IMG/VR virus record: IMGVR_UViG_3300046004_001048
Location: 1 to 35,536 of that record
DNA: 35,536 nt
Strand: one strand, 5' to 3'
DNA from: a virus
Both the position numbers and the translations under genes were made by a program. Positions 28,740 through 35,536 of this stretch are shown here, one piece after another (within the stretch, counting starts at the first letter, position 1; every line of letters begins with the position of its first letter). The notes beneath the pieces are model-generated. The model was not told the origin of the DNA. It saw only the letters and a program-made list of their open reading frames with translations, and searched no databases.

Positions 28740-31001
28740 TTAATAATTTAATAATGTTAATTGTGCTTTGCCCGTTGTTATGTCAATGTTTGCTTCTATT
28801 ATTGAAAATAGATTTTCCCCTACTATTATATCGTTTTGAAGTCTAAAGCCCGCAGGCGTAAACCCTCCACCTTGTACCGTTGTCGCTTCATTTAAGTATA
28901 TTTCATTGCTCGGTAAATCAAAAGTGAACTCCTGCTTTAAAACGTTTGCATCCAATAGCCTTGCCGTTTGTGAATCGTAGTTTTTAGAGTACAAATTGAT
29001 AGGATATTGATTATTGCTATAATCTACCAAAACAGAAAAGGCGAAAGAGTCCCCGTTTATATTCCACGGCGCTACTTTAATATGACTATCTAACTTTGCG
29101 TTAATGTTAACCCCTGAGTTATTGGTACTTTTAAAACCTAAGCTGTTTTGTAGGGCTGTATTCCCGTGCGAATAGAAAACTGTTAACTCCCCAAAATTTG
29201 GCGTATATCTTGTTTCGCCCGTTTCTATAATTTCGGAAGCATCGGCTGTAAATCCGTAGTGTGTTAGTATCCCGTTACTCCCGGAAAGGATAACAGGAAC
29301 TATTAAACTAAAATTTGTTTCTACTTTAAACTCTCTCGCGTCGTTTGGCCTAATAACAGGGTTAACCGCTTGGCCGTATTCTAAAGCGGCGGCTGTGAAA
29401 TAATCTACATTACTTCTGTATTCGCTTGTAGCGTGTTTAAAATTATAATAGTTGTAATCACTTGGAACGCTTTTTTTATGACTGCTTATGTCAACGTATG
29501 GCGTGTAGTTTAACGTTGCTTTTGAATAACTCAACCCGCTTGTTTGAATATCTTGTGGCGTTAACCAATACAAGTTTTCATCATTTGGAGAAGTGTCAAA
29601 AACTGATATGTTAAAAGCCTTAAAAAATGAACTCAAAAAATCAACAGCTTTAATATCTGGTAAAGACTTTAATAAATCAATGTTAGTACCGCTAACGTCG
29701 GCGCTGTTGTTATTGATAGCCGATCTATAATAATACGTTGCATATTCGCGCCTACTAAATGTACCTGTCTTACCGTCGTAATATCTAAACTCAGCACCAA
29801 ATAAACAGTTTATCCACGATAACGGTTGATTAAAGCTAACGTGTACCTCGAACTCAATTTCATTGCCTATAAACAAAGCGTCATTTACTTGTAAAGAGCA
29901 GTTAAAAGCTTTTCTATTCGGATACCATACATCGTTACCTAAATCGAATTTATCAGAAACTAATATCTCGTTTGTTCCTTTTCGTTTAAGTGTTACCGTT
30001 GCTGTGCTTGCCGCCGAACCTCCCGTGACGATCACCCCCGAAAACTCAACCTTAAAATTAAAAAACTCTGTATAATTACTTGAATTTGTAAATGGTAAGG
30101 CTCTTTTAACTACTTTAAATGTATTTGTAGCTGTATCCGCAAAGGCTGTGTATTTTTTAGGATCAGGAATCCCTCCCTCGTTACGACTGTCATAAAAACC
30201 TAACGCACCAAACGGACTTTTAATGGTTAATTTTGTTAGCGTTGTATTGTAAATATTCTCGTTATTACAAAAGACATACAAATCTTTATACTCTTTTCGC
30301 TCAAATAGCGGACAATTAACGATTAAACCATACTTTTTTATGATTAAATCAATGATTGTACTAAAAGAAACCGCAGGCCTCAGCTCCGTGGACTGTATTA
30401 AGTTTATAGACGTAGGCAAAACCCTTGCATCGTATGCCACATTATCTTTTAAAGTTGATGAAATATTACTATTAAACCCCCAAACCCTAATATTTGAGAT
30501 CAACGGCGTAAAAAATGTAGCGTTCACACCGTCAATTATCTTATTTTGAATCCCTTTAATTAATGCAAAGACATTTTTAAAAGTCCAATCAACCACTAAA
30601 GGCTCGTTTGAGAGGTCGCGTATGCTGTCATTACCCATTCTATCCTTTAAATTTAACATCGACGTTGTAAAACTCCCTGTAAATTGCTCAGGCTTGGCGT
30701 TGGTATAAGTTAATTCACTTAACACCACAAAGCCGGATAGGTTTAAAACGCCGTCGGTATAAATTTTACAATGATATTTACGGGCTGTATTAACTTTTAT
30801 TACATCGGTATCCCCAAAGAAACCAAAAGCCATTCTATTTTTAGGCGTTGCAGGAAAATTAAAGTTTTGAGAATACGGCGCAAAGATTTTAGAAATATCC
30901 TGTAAATCCTTTTGCGTGTACTTCATTAAGATACTTTCATCTTTTGAAAGGTCTAACTTGGTAAACTCTAAATTGTCAATTGATATAAATACCTCAGTCA
31001 T
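28740..31001 (-). CDS. Large tail protein, probably tail tip
   Basis: 753 residues, beta-rich. N-terminus MTEVFISIDNLEFTKLDLSKDESILMKYTQKDLQDISKIFAPYSQNFNFP. It adjoins the tape measure gene (1-bp gap) and the 396-residue gene (TAATG overlap). Size, composition and location suggest a tail-tip or baseplate-hub protein, but I recognise no enzymatic motif and no named family. Confidence 0.55.
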   Translation of the reverse strand: MTEVFISIDNLEFTKLDLSKDESILMKYTQKDLQDISKIFAPYSQNFNFPATPKNRMAFGFFGDTDVIKVNTARKYHCKIYTDGVLNLSGFVVLSELTYTNAKPEQFTGSFTTSMLNLKDRMGNDSIRDLSNEPLVVDWTFKNVFALIKGIQNKIIDGVNATFFTPLISNIRVWGFNSNISSTLKDNVAYDARVLPTSINLIQSTELRPAVSFSTIIDLIIKKYGLIVNCPLFERKEYKDLYVFCNNENIYNTTLTKLTIKSPFGALGFYDSRNEGGIPDPKKYTAFADTATNTFKVVKRALPFTNSSNYTEFFNFKVEFSGVIVTGGSAASTATVTLKRKGTNEILVSDKFDLGNDVWYPNRKAFNCSLQVNDALFIGNEIEFEVHVSFNQPLSWINCLFGAEFRYYDGKTGTFSRREYATYYYRSAINNNSADVSGTNIDLLKSLPDIKAVDFLSSFFKAFNISVFDTSPNDENLYWLTPQDIQTSGLSYSKATLNYTPYVDISSHKKSVPSDYNYYNFKHATSEYRSNVDYFTAAALEYGQAVNPVIRPNDAREFKVETNFSLIVPVILSGSNGILTHYGFTADASEIIETGETRYTPNFGELTVFYSHGNTALQNSLGFKSTNNSGVNINAKLDSHIKVAPWNINGDSFAFSVLVDYSNNQYPINLYSKNYDSQTARLLDANVLKQEFTFDLPSNEIYLNEATTVQGGGFTPAGFRLQNDIIVGENLFSIIEANIDITTGKAQLTLLNY

Positions 31002-32191
31002 TAGCGCACGTTTAGAATTTTACTTGTTGTTTCCTCGAAATTGATTGTGTAATCTATTGCATTTTTATCATTCATTCTGGTTTTCCTACCAAAATCAGAA
31101 TCAGTTACCGTTACGGGAATTTGTTGGTGTGCTTTAAAAAACCCATTACCATTTTCCGTTACCGTTGCGCTATCAATTGTTATAGTTGTATCGTCAACAG
31201 TTATGTAAGTATTGTCAATTGTTATCCCTATTGTATTGGTCGTTTGCCTATCCCCCTTAAATTTGATTAGGTATATTTTAGGGCTGTAGATAATTTGTTC
31301 AATAGTGCTATTCATATCCTCACTAAGCGCTCCCGTATTAATCGAATAAGATTGCGCAACCTCTTTAATATCCCTTAATTTAGAGTGCATATATTGGTTG
31401 TCTATTTGGGAAGGATCGCGAAAGGAACGGCTCGAAGTATTCGCATCTACTTTATTTTTAACCGTTACTTTACCGTGAGAGGTGAACATTTCCCAAAGCC
31501 CTAACTTATTTAAAAACACAATTAACATAGGCTCTTTACTGCATCGCATCCAATTTGCGGAAGGTGTTACGCTCGTTTGCGTTATCATATTGGCGCTTGT
31601 GGCCGTCGCTACGCTTGTACCTAAATTAAAAGATTGCGTGAAGTAATTATGAACGCTTGGATTGTACCATTTGTTTACCGTTTCAACGAATCCGTTTGCA
31701 CCGTTTGGACTGTTGCCGTTTGTTCCGGCCAAACTTTGCTCGTAGTTCCAACGATAGCCAAGTGTTGCGAAGTTAGTGCTGTAAATAATACGCTCAACGC
31801 CTGCCATACTTGTTACATCGGCAATTACTTGCCAGAAAACACCCTGCCCTGTTATGGCCGCGCCAGTTAACTCGTTATAAACAAACATTGGCTGGTTTGT
31901 ATTTAAAGCGTTAGGCGGGTTTATTAGATACGCTTTGATAATGTCGGCCACCTCAAAGTTAATGTAGTTATCAGATACACTTATTTTGCTTTTAGAGAGC
32001 GTTGCGTTTGGACTGCCTAACGTTTTATTCTGGTTGCCGTTCCAAATCCACAAATAAGCGATTACGGATTGTATGGTATTGTTTTTAGCTACGTTTTGAA
32101 TCCGTAAATGTATCGGACTGTTTGAAAATGTGATTTTGTCGGCTGTATCAATAACCGTTCTGTTAACTACTTCTAAATTTGATGCTGCCAT
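31001..32191 (-). CDS. Tail-associated structural protein
   Basis: 396 residues, beta-rich, high in Asn/Thr/Ser. The segment IGITIDNTYITVDDTTITIDSATVT is an alternating strand repeat. It is translationally coupled to the 753-residue tail protein (TAATG). Probably a tail-tip or distal tail component; no family recognised. Confidence 0.5.
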   Translation of the reverse strand: MAASNLEVVNRTVIDTADKITFSNSPIHLRIQNVAKNNTIQSVIAYLWIWNGNQNKTLGSPNATLSKSKISVSDNYINFEVADIIKAYLINPPNALNTNQPMFVYNELTGAAITGQGVFWQVIADVTSMAGVERIIYSTNFATLGYRWNYEQSLAGTNGNSPNGANGFVETVNKWYNPSVHNYFTQSFNLGTSVATATSANMITQTSVTPSANWMRCSKEPMLIVFLNKLGLWEMFTSHGKVTVKNKVDANTSSRSFRDPSQIDNQYMHSKLRDIKEVAQSYSINTGALSEDMNSTIEQIIYSPKIYLIKFKGDRQTTNTIGITIDNTYITVDDTTITIDSATVTENGNGFFKAHQQIPVTVTDSDFGRKTRMNDKNAIDYTINFEETTSKILNVR

Positions 32192-32227
32192 AATTTGGTT
32201 GCGTATTACTTCATACGCTATTGTTTT

Positions 32228-32554
32228 TTATTTAAAATCTTGTACTATTGCGTCCGTTATTGATTCTATTATTATTGCCGTTGCATCTTCTAAATGGTCG
32301 TTAATTGCTATTAGCAAAGCGTTCTTTTCACCGCTTGTTATACCTTTGGGATAATTCCATTGGCCGTAAACCATTTGCCCGAATGTTAACACCGTATCAG
32401 GCCTAACCATATAATTCTGTTCATCTTGTAAACGCCCGGTGTCGCGTCGACTCGTTTCTGTTGCTTGTTGATAAACCAACTCCCCTAACTCGTTAAGGTG
32501 CTTTTTTATGATTTGATCCGCGTCTATTTGCTGTTTACTTCTACGCCTCGCCAT
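32228..32554 (-). CDS. Tail-completion-like protein, paralogue 1
   Basis: 108 residues. Shares DTG-x-L ... VLTFGQMVYGQW with DTGALKRS ... VTFRQFVYGQY of the next gene, so the two arose by duplication. The D-T-G-x-L start of the core is the pattern of HK97 gp10-like neck proteins. It overlaps the paralogue by 14 bp. It probably joins head and tail or closes the tail. Confidence 0.55.
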   Translation of the reverse strand: MARRRSKQQIDADQIIKKHLNELGELVYQQATETSRRDTGRLQDEQNYMVRPDTVLTFGQMVYGQWNYPKGITSGEKNALLIAINDHLEDATAIIIESITDAIVQDFK

Positions 32555-32918
32555 CTTTTGCTTTTTTAGATGCTATTAAATTCCTAATCTTTGAAGTTGT
32601 AGATTTCCAAAGGTTGCTTAATACGCTTGATTGTGTCGCGCGGCCTTGTCGCGTCCTACCTACTTCAACTTCAGCACCTCCGAATTGCGTGTAAACTATA
32701 CGCCATTGAACGCCGTAAGGCATTAAACGGATCGCGTTCTTCTCTAACTTTGAGTTTGTGCCATACTGCCCGTAAACAAACTGTCTAAACGTTACCAAAC
32801 CACGAATGTAAGTGTAGGCAATGGAACGTTTTAAAGCCCCTGTATCAACTCTTGCATCGCTTTTAGATTCCCTTACCACTCTTTCACAAACGGCTCTTAT
32901 TTCGTCCTCTGTTAGCAC
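32541..32918 (-). CDS. Tail-completion-like protein, paralogue 2 (HK97 gp10-like)
   Basis: 125 residues. RVDTGALKRSIAYTY matches the gp10-type core and the C-terminal basic helix is typical. The start is GTG at 32918, overlapping the stop of the previous gene (GTGCTAA); there is no ATG before residue 60, so GTG is forced. Likely a neck or tail-completion protein. Confidence 0.6.
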   Translation of the reverse strand: MLTEDEIRAVCERVVRESKSDARVDTGALKRSIAYTYIRGLVTFRQFVYGQYGTNSKLEKNAIRLMPYGVQWRIVYTQFGGAEVEVGRTRQGRATQSSVLSNLWKSTTSKIRNLIASKKAKDGEA

Positions 32919-33370
32919 GATTTACCCATATTAGGAATTGATAACGTTACTTCAAATTGAAACCCATCGCAAGTATTTATACCCCATTTTCTTAAAGGCT
33001 TTTCATTTGGTCTAAAACCCTCCGGTAACTCAATGTTAAATTCATTGTTTTGCCCCGTCAATACATTGAAGAAACGTGTACAAATGTTTGCCGTTTCATT
33101 TACGTTATCCAAATAGTTTATATCGGCTAATAATTTATTATCCGTTTTGATTGGTTGCGTATCGCGTTGCTGTATTACGGTTATTTTAAATGTTGTAAAT
33201 ATTACATCGCTTTCCGTTGACTTATTTATAAAATCAATATTAACCAAAGGATAAATATTCTCTTTGTTTTGATCGAGTTCTAACGTTGGTAATATTGAGA
33301 TTGTGTTTACAAGCTCGTTACTTTTAAAGTGGTTTATTAACCAATCGTATATTATTTGTATTTCGTTCAT
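32912..33370 (-). CDS. Tail-terminator-like protein
   Basis: 152 residues. An N-terminal helix (IQIIYDWLINHFKSNELVNTISILPTL) is followed by alternating strands (YPLVNIDFINKS, FTTFKITVIQQRD), as in small tail-terminator proteins that cap the tail tube. It neighbours the gp10-like pair. Assigned from shape and context only. Confidence 0.5.
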   Translation of the reverse strand: MNEIQIIYDWLINHFKSNELVNTISILPTLELDQNKENIYPLVNIDFINKSTESDVIFTTFKITVIQQRDTQPIKTDNKLLADINYLDNVNETANICTRFFNVLTGQNNEFNIELPEGFRPNEKPLRKWGINTCDGFQFEVTLSIPNMGKSC

Positions 33371-33371
33371 C

Positions 33372-34001
33372 TTACTTTAAATTTTCTACAGTTCTTTTTC
33401 TTAGGCAATATTCCCCCAAAAACAAATATTTATCTAAACTCCATTTAACAATTTTATCGAACTTTGATACATCGCCTCCCGCGATTAGATATGTCATTTC
33501 CATATAACCGCCGTATTGTTTAGCGAAGTCCTCGCGCTCCTCTGAGCCTTGTGTGATCTCGCTAACGCCCCCAAAATTTGGCGGGTTATATATCCACTCG
33601 TAACCCTCTTTAATTTTTGACGCAACCTCATTAAACATTCCGATAATCACTTCAACTTGTGCCACGTTTATTTTATCAAAGTTAACGGCGCGACTAAAAA
33701 AATACTTTGGTTTAACTACCAATTTTAAAAAATCCATTACCATTCCGTCACTAATAAACGTATCGCAATCAATAAACTTTCCCGCGTTGTCAAAGTCCAA
33801 ATCTATTTTATAAGGCAATGTTATTTTATCCGGCATAGTCCTTAGCGCCCTTTCAAATTCAACTAAATTAACAGGGTTAAAATATTCAATAGTTTGCCTT
33901 ACGATAAACTCCTCTGAATAATCCCCGTCTATAATTTCGGAAAAATTGCTAAAGGTTTGGTAACTTATATCGCCTTTGTGTTTATATGTTTTGGAACGCA
34001 T
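33372..34001 (-). CDS. Hypothetical structural-module protein
   Basis: 209 residues from the ATG at 34001 (MRSKTYKHKGDISYQTFSNF). The open frame extends to a TTG at 34043, which I reject. Mixed alpha/beta, with a C-terminal helix KWSLDKYLFLGEYCLRKRTVENL. It overlaps the 68-residue gene by 20 bp. Its place after TerL and before the tail-terminator-like gene suggests a head-tail or assembly protein. No family recognised. Confidence 0.6.
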   Translation of the reverse strand: MRSKTYKHKGDISYQTFSNFSEIIDGDYSEEFIVRQTIEYFNPVNLVEFERALRTMPDKITLPYKIDLDFDNAGKFIDCDTFISDGMVMDFLKLVVKPKYFFSRAVNFDKINVAQVEVIIGMFNEVASKIKEGYEWIYNPPNFGGVSEITQGSEEREDFAKQYGGYMEMTYLIAGGDVSKFDKIVKWSLDKYLFLGEYCLRKRTVENLK

Positions 34002-34188
34002 AGACGGCCTCGAGTTTATATAATTCCGTTTCACTTTCGCCAAACAATTCTTTTAAAACCTTTTCGCTTTTTAGCTCATTCTTTAAAACCGTTCTAAACT
34101 CACTCCTTAAAAACGGGTGATACTGTTTTAAAAAATCTTTTGTATGGGTTTTACCCAATTCCCTTAATTCAATTTTCTTTTTTATCAT
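33982..34188 (-). CDS. Hypothetical basic protein after TerL
   Basis: 68 residues, helical and lysine-rich (MIKKKIELRELGKTHTKDFLKQYHPFLRSEFRTVLKNEL). It starts 2 bp after the terL stop, so it is translated from the same message. Not recognised; a small accessory of packaging or tail assembly is possible. Confidence 0.6.
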   Translation of the reverse strand: MIKKKIELRELGKTHTKDFLKQYHPFLRSEFRTVLKNELKSEKVLKELFGESETELYKLEAVYAFQNI

Positions 34189-34190
34189 AA

Positions 34191-35399
34191 TTATAATACT
34201 TGTGAAATTCTACCAAATAAATTTTTAAATACGCAATAACCGCCCGCCTCTGTAATATGGTCGAACCCGCTTTGTTTGTCGGGAATGCCACTTTTATACG
34301 CTTGGTTTTCTAACGCCTCCGCATATACGGGGCAAGTTTTGTCGTTAACGTAATAGTTATCATTTTGAAACGCTAAATTAACAGCGTTCACTCTTTCATT
34401 AACAGCAGGGTTTTTCTTCGGAGCAACCACTTCAAATCCGTTTTGTTTCAATATGGAAAAATCAGAAGCGCCAGAAGTACTACGGGCGTTTCCGCTTGCA
34501 TCTGGATTCACTATAATTTTATGGCCTATGTAATTCTCTTTAAGATAGTCACATATTGTTTGCGTGTCGTAGCATCCCGCAATTTCACCAACTGCATAAA
34601 GTTTAGCGTTACGCTTAACGTGAACTACTGCATTCATATTGGTAATGTTAAAATCTAAGCCGACGAATAACATTTCGTTCTCTAAAGGAAGCGCGTTTGT
34701 GCGGTGTGCTTTACGGTTGTATGAAGTATAAACGCTCGCGCTATTGATATTTACAAACTCCCCGTTTAAATAGGCATCTACTTGCGCCGTTGTATAAGTT
34801 TCTTTTAACGTTTGTATGTAACCCTCTGGCAAAAACGGATTATCGTAGGTCTTTGCTTTTATAACAGCTTTGTTTTCGCTCGCGTTCTTGACAAAAAATT
34901 CATAAAGCCATTTAAAGCCCTCAGGCGTTCCTACAACATCGGTTTGATTAATATGTCCTAAAGGTAAAACGGAGCGATTACGGCCTATTATTTTCATAAA
35001 TACGTCGCTCATTTTGTCTTTGCTTAGTATATCGGTTTCATCTATTAAAGAATAACCCACTTCATAACCGATAATCCTTTCGGGATCACTCATGTTTCTA
35101 AGCAAAATGTTTCCGTACTTTGATTTAATGATATTATCGGAGCGGTTTATAGTAAAGTCAATGTTATAATTAACTAACTGCTCCGTAAATTTGGGGATAG
35201 CGACGTCTTGTATAAGTCCGTAGGTAGGTAAATAGTAAGCGCAATTAACATCTTGCATCATTATTTTTTTAATGATTGTTTTAGCTACGCCGCAATGACT
35301 TTTACCGCTACCAAAACCCCCAATTAAAGCGGTGTGCTTAGACTGGGAGTTAATAAATTGCCTTTGGTGGCTAAGTGTTGGTATTTGTAATTGTTGCAT
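34191..35399 (-). CDS. terL: Terminase large subunit
   Basis: 402 residues, complete. The ATPase has Walker A GGFGSGKS (27-34), Walker B SLIDETD (117-123) and the coupling segment VVGTPEGFKWLYEFF. The RNase H-like nuclease has Asp249 in VGLDFN, Asp300 in VNPDASGN and Asp380 in GFDHITEAGGY. It drives DNA into the prohead and cuts the concatemer. The start ATG at 35399 lies inside terS. Its short length is normal for the flavobacterial type. Confidence 0.93.
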   Translation of the reverse strand: MQQLQIPTLSHQRQFINSQSKHTALIGGFGSGKSHCGVAKTIIKKIMMQDVNCAYYLPTYGLIQDVAIPKFTEQLVNYNIDFTINRSDNIIKSKYGNILLRNMSDPERIIGYEVGYSLIDETDILSKDKMSDVFMKIIGRNRSVLPLGHINQTDVVGTPEGFKWLYEFFVKNASENKAVIKAKTYDNPFLPEGYIQTLKETYTTAQVDAYLNGEFVNINSASVYTSYNRKAHRTNALPLENEMLFVGLDFNITNMNAVVHVKRNAKLYAVGEIAGCYDTQTICDYLKENYIGHKIIVNPDASGNARSTSGASDFSILKQNGFEVVAPKKNPAVNERVNAVNLAFQNDNYYVNDKTCPVYAEALENQAYKSGIPDKQSGFDHITEAGGYCVFKNLFGRISQVL

Positions 35400-35536
35400 C
35401 TGTTAAAACTATTTCCGTTATCGGCGTTATATTCGTTTGCTCTATAATTTGTTTAGGCATCCCATAATTATATTGAAAGAATAATTTAACAGCCCAATCC
35501 TTACCCTCTTTTAACGATGCTGTTAACGCTTTAAAG
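35031..35536. repeat. Right copy of the imperfect 506-bp terminal repeat
   Basis: The counterpart of 1-506. The ten differences fall between 35136 and 35346, all at third codon positions of terL; each pair of codons gives the same amino acid. Confidence 0.95.
35371..35536 (-). CDS. terS: Terminase small subunit, 3' part cut by the window edge
   Basis: Encodes the last 54 or so residues of TerS and is base-for-base identical to 341-506. Its 5' part is supplied by the left end of the window when the genome is closed. Confidence 0.9.
   Translation of the reverse strand, partial: FKALTASLKEGKDWAVKLFFQYNYGMPKQIIEQTNITPITEIVLTDATITNTNT

Overview
The window looks like a complete, slightly over-closed contig of a temperate, tailed double-stranded DNA phage of a Bacteroidetes host, probably Flavobacterium-like. 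The DNA is AT-rich. Promoters carry the Bacteroidetes -7 box TANNTTTG, ribosome binding sites of the Shine-Dalgarno type are not evident, and many genes belong to families typical of flavobacterial phages (DUF6291-type replication protein, ERF annealing protein, TerS/TerL pair, YopX, Nmad1). The first 506 and last 506 bases are the same terS-terL region, so the unique genome is about 35.0 kb and circular or circularly permuted. The two copies differ at ten positions, and all ten are silent third-codon changes in terL.

Layout. Almost everything reads on the minus strand. Only the lysogeny segment at 11.5-13.6 kb reads on the plus strand: an XRE repressor, a second XRE-type protein, an attP whose core matches the 3' end of a tRNA-Ser gene, and a tyrosine integrase. 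Divergent from the repressor, the early operon (11.4 to 7.0 kb) encodes a Cro-like protein, many small proteins, ERF recombinase, an SSB-like OB-fold protein, a NinB-like protein, a VRR-NUC nuclease and a DnaA-C-like protein. From 6.9 to 4.2 kb follow a DUF6291 replication protein and a primase-helicase. From 4.1 to 0.7 kb lies an accessory segment of membrane micropeptides, an adenine-type methyltransferase, a YopX protein and hypothetical genes, separated by degenerate intergenic repeats. terS and terL span the contig junction. Tail genes occupy 34.2 to 26.8 kb, and a repeat-rich HNH protein lies at 26.7 kb. Head genes (protease/scaffold, major capsid protein, portal) lie at 25.5-20.7 kb, an SGNH-esterase tail fibre and a lectin-like protein at 20.7-16.9 kb, and lysis genes at 16.9-15.1 kb. 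A metallophosphoesterase operon converges with the integrase.

Control. Seven minus-strand gaps carry a nearly identical, rigidly spaced promoter element (TACGT-N4-GTATTAG-N9-TANNTTTG). This looks like a phage-wide regulon that replaces the usual -33 box. Four of the seven are followed by an intrinsic terminator before, or instead of, a gene. In two of those, the 5' end of the leader can pair with the terminator loop, giving a crossing (pseudoknot or attenuator) fold. A separate set of TTGTT-N2-AACAA operators sits on the early promoters and is the likely target of the repressor/Cro pair. The promoter regulon with its structured leaders is the best candidate for a previously undescribed system here.

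All functional names rest on motif recognition by eye. No database search was run.
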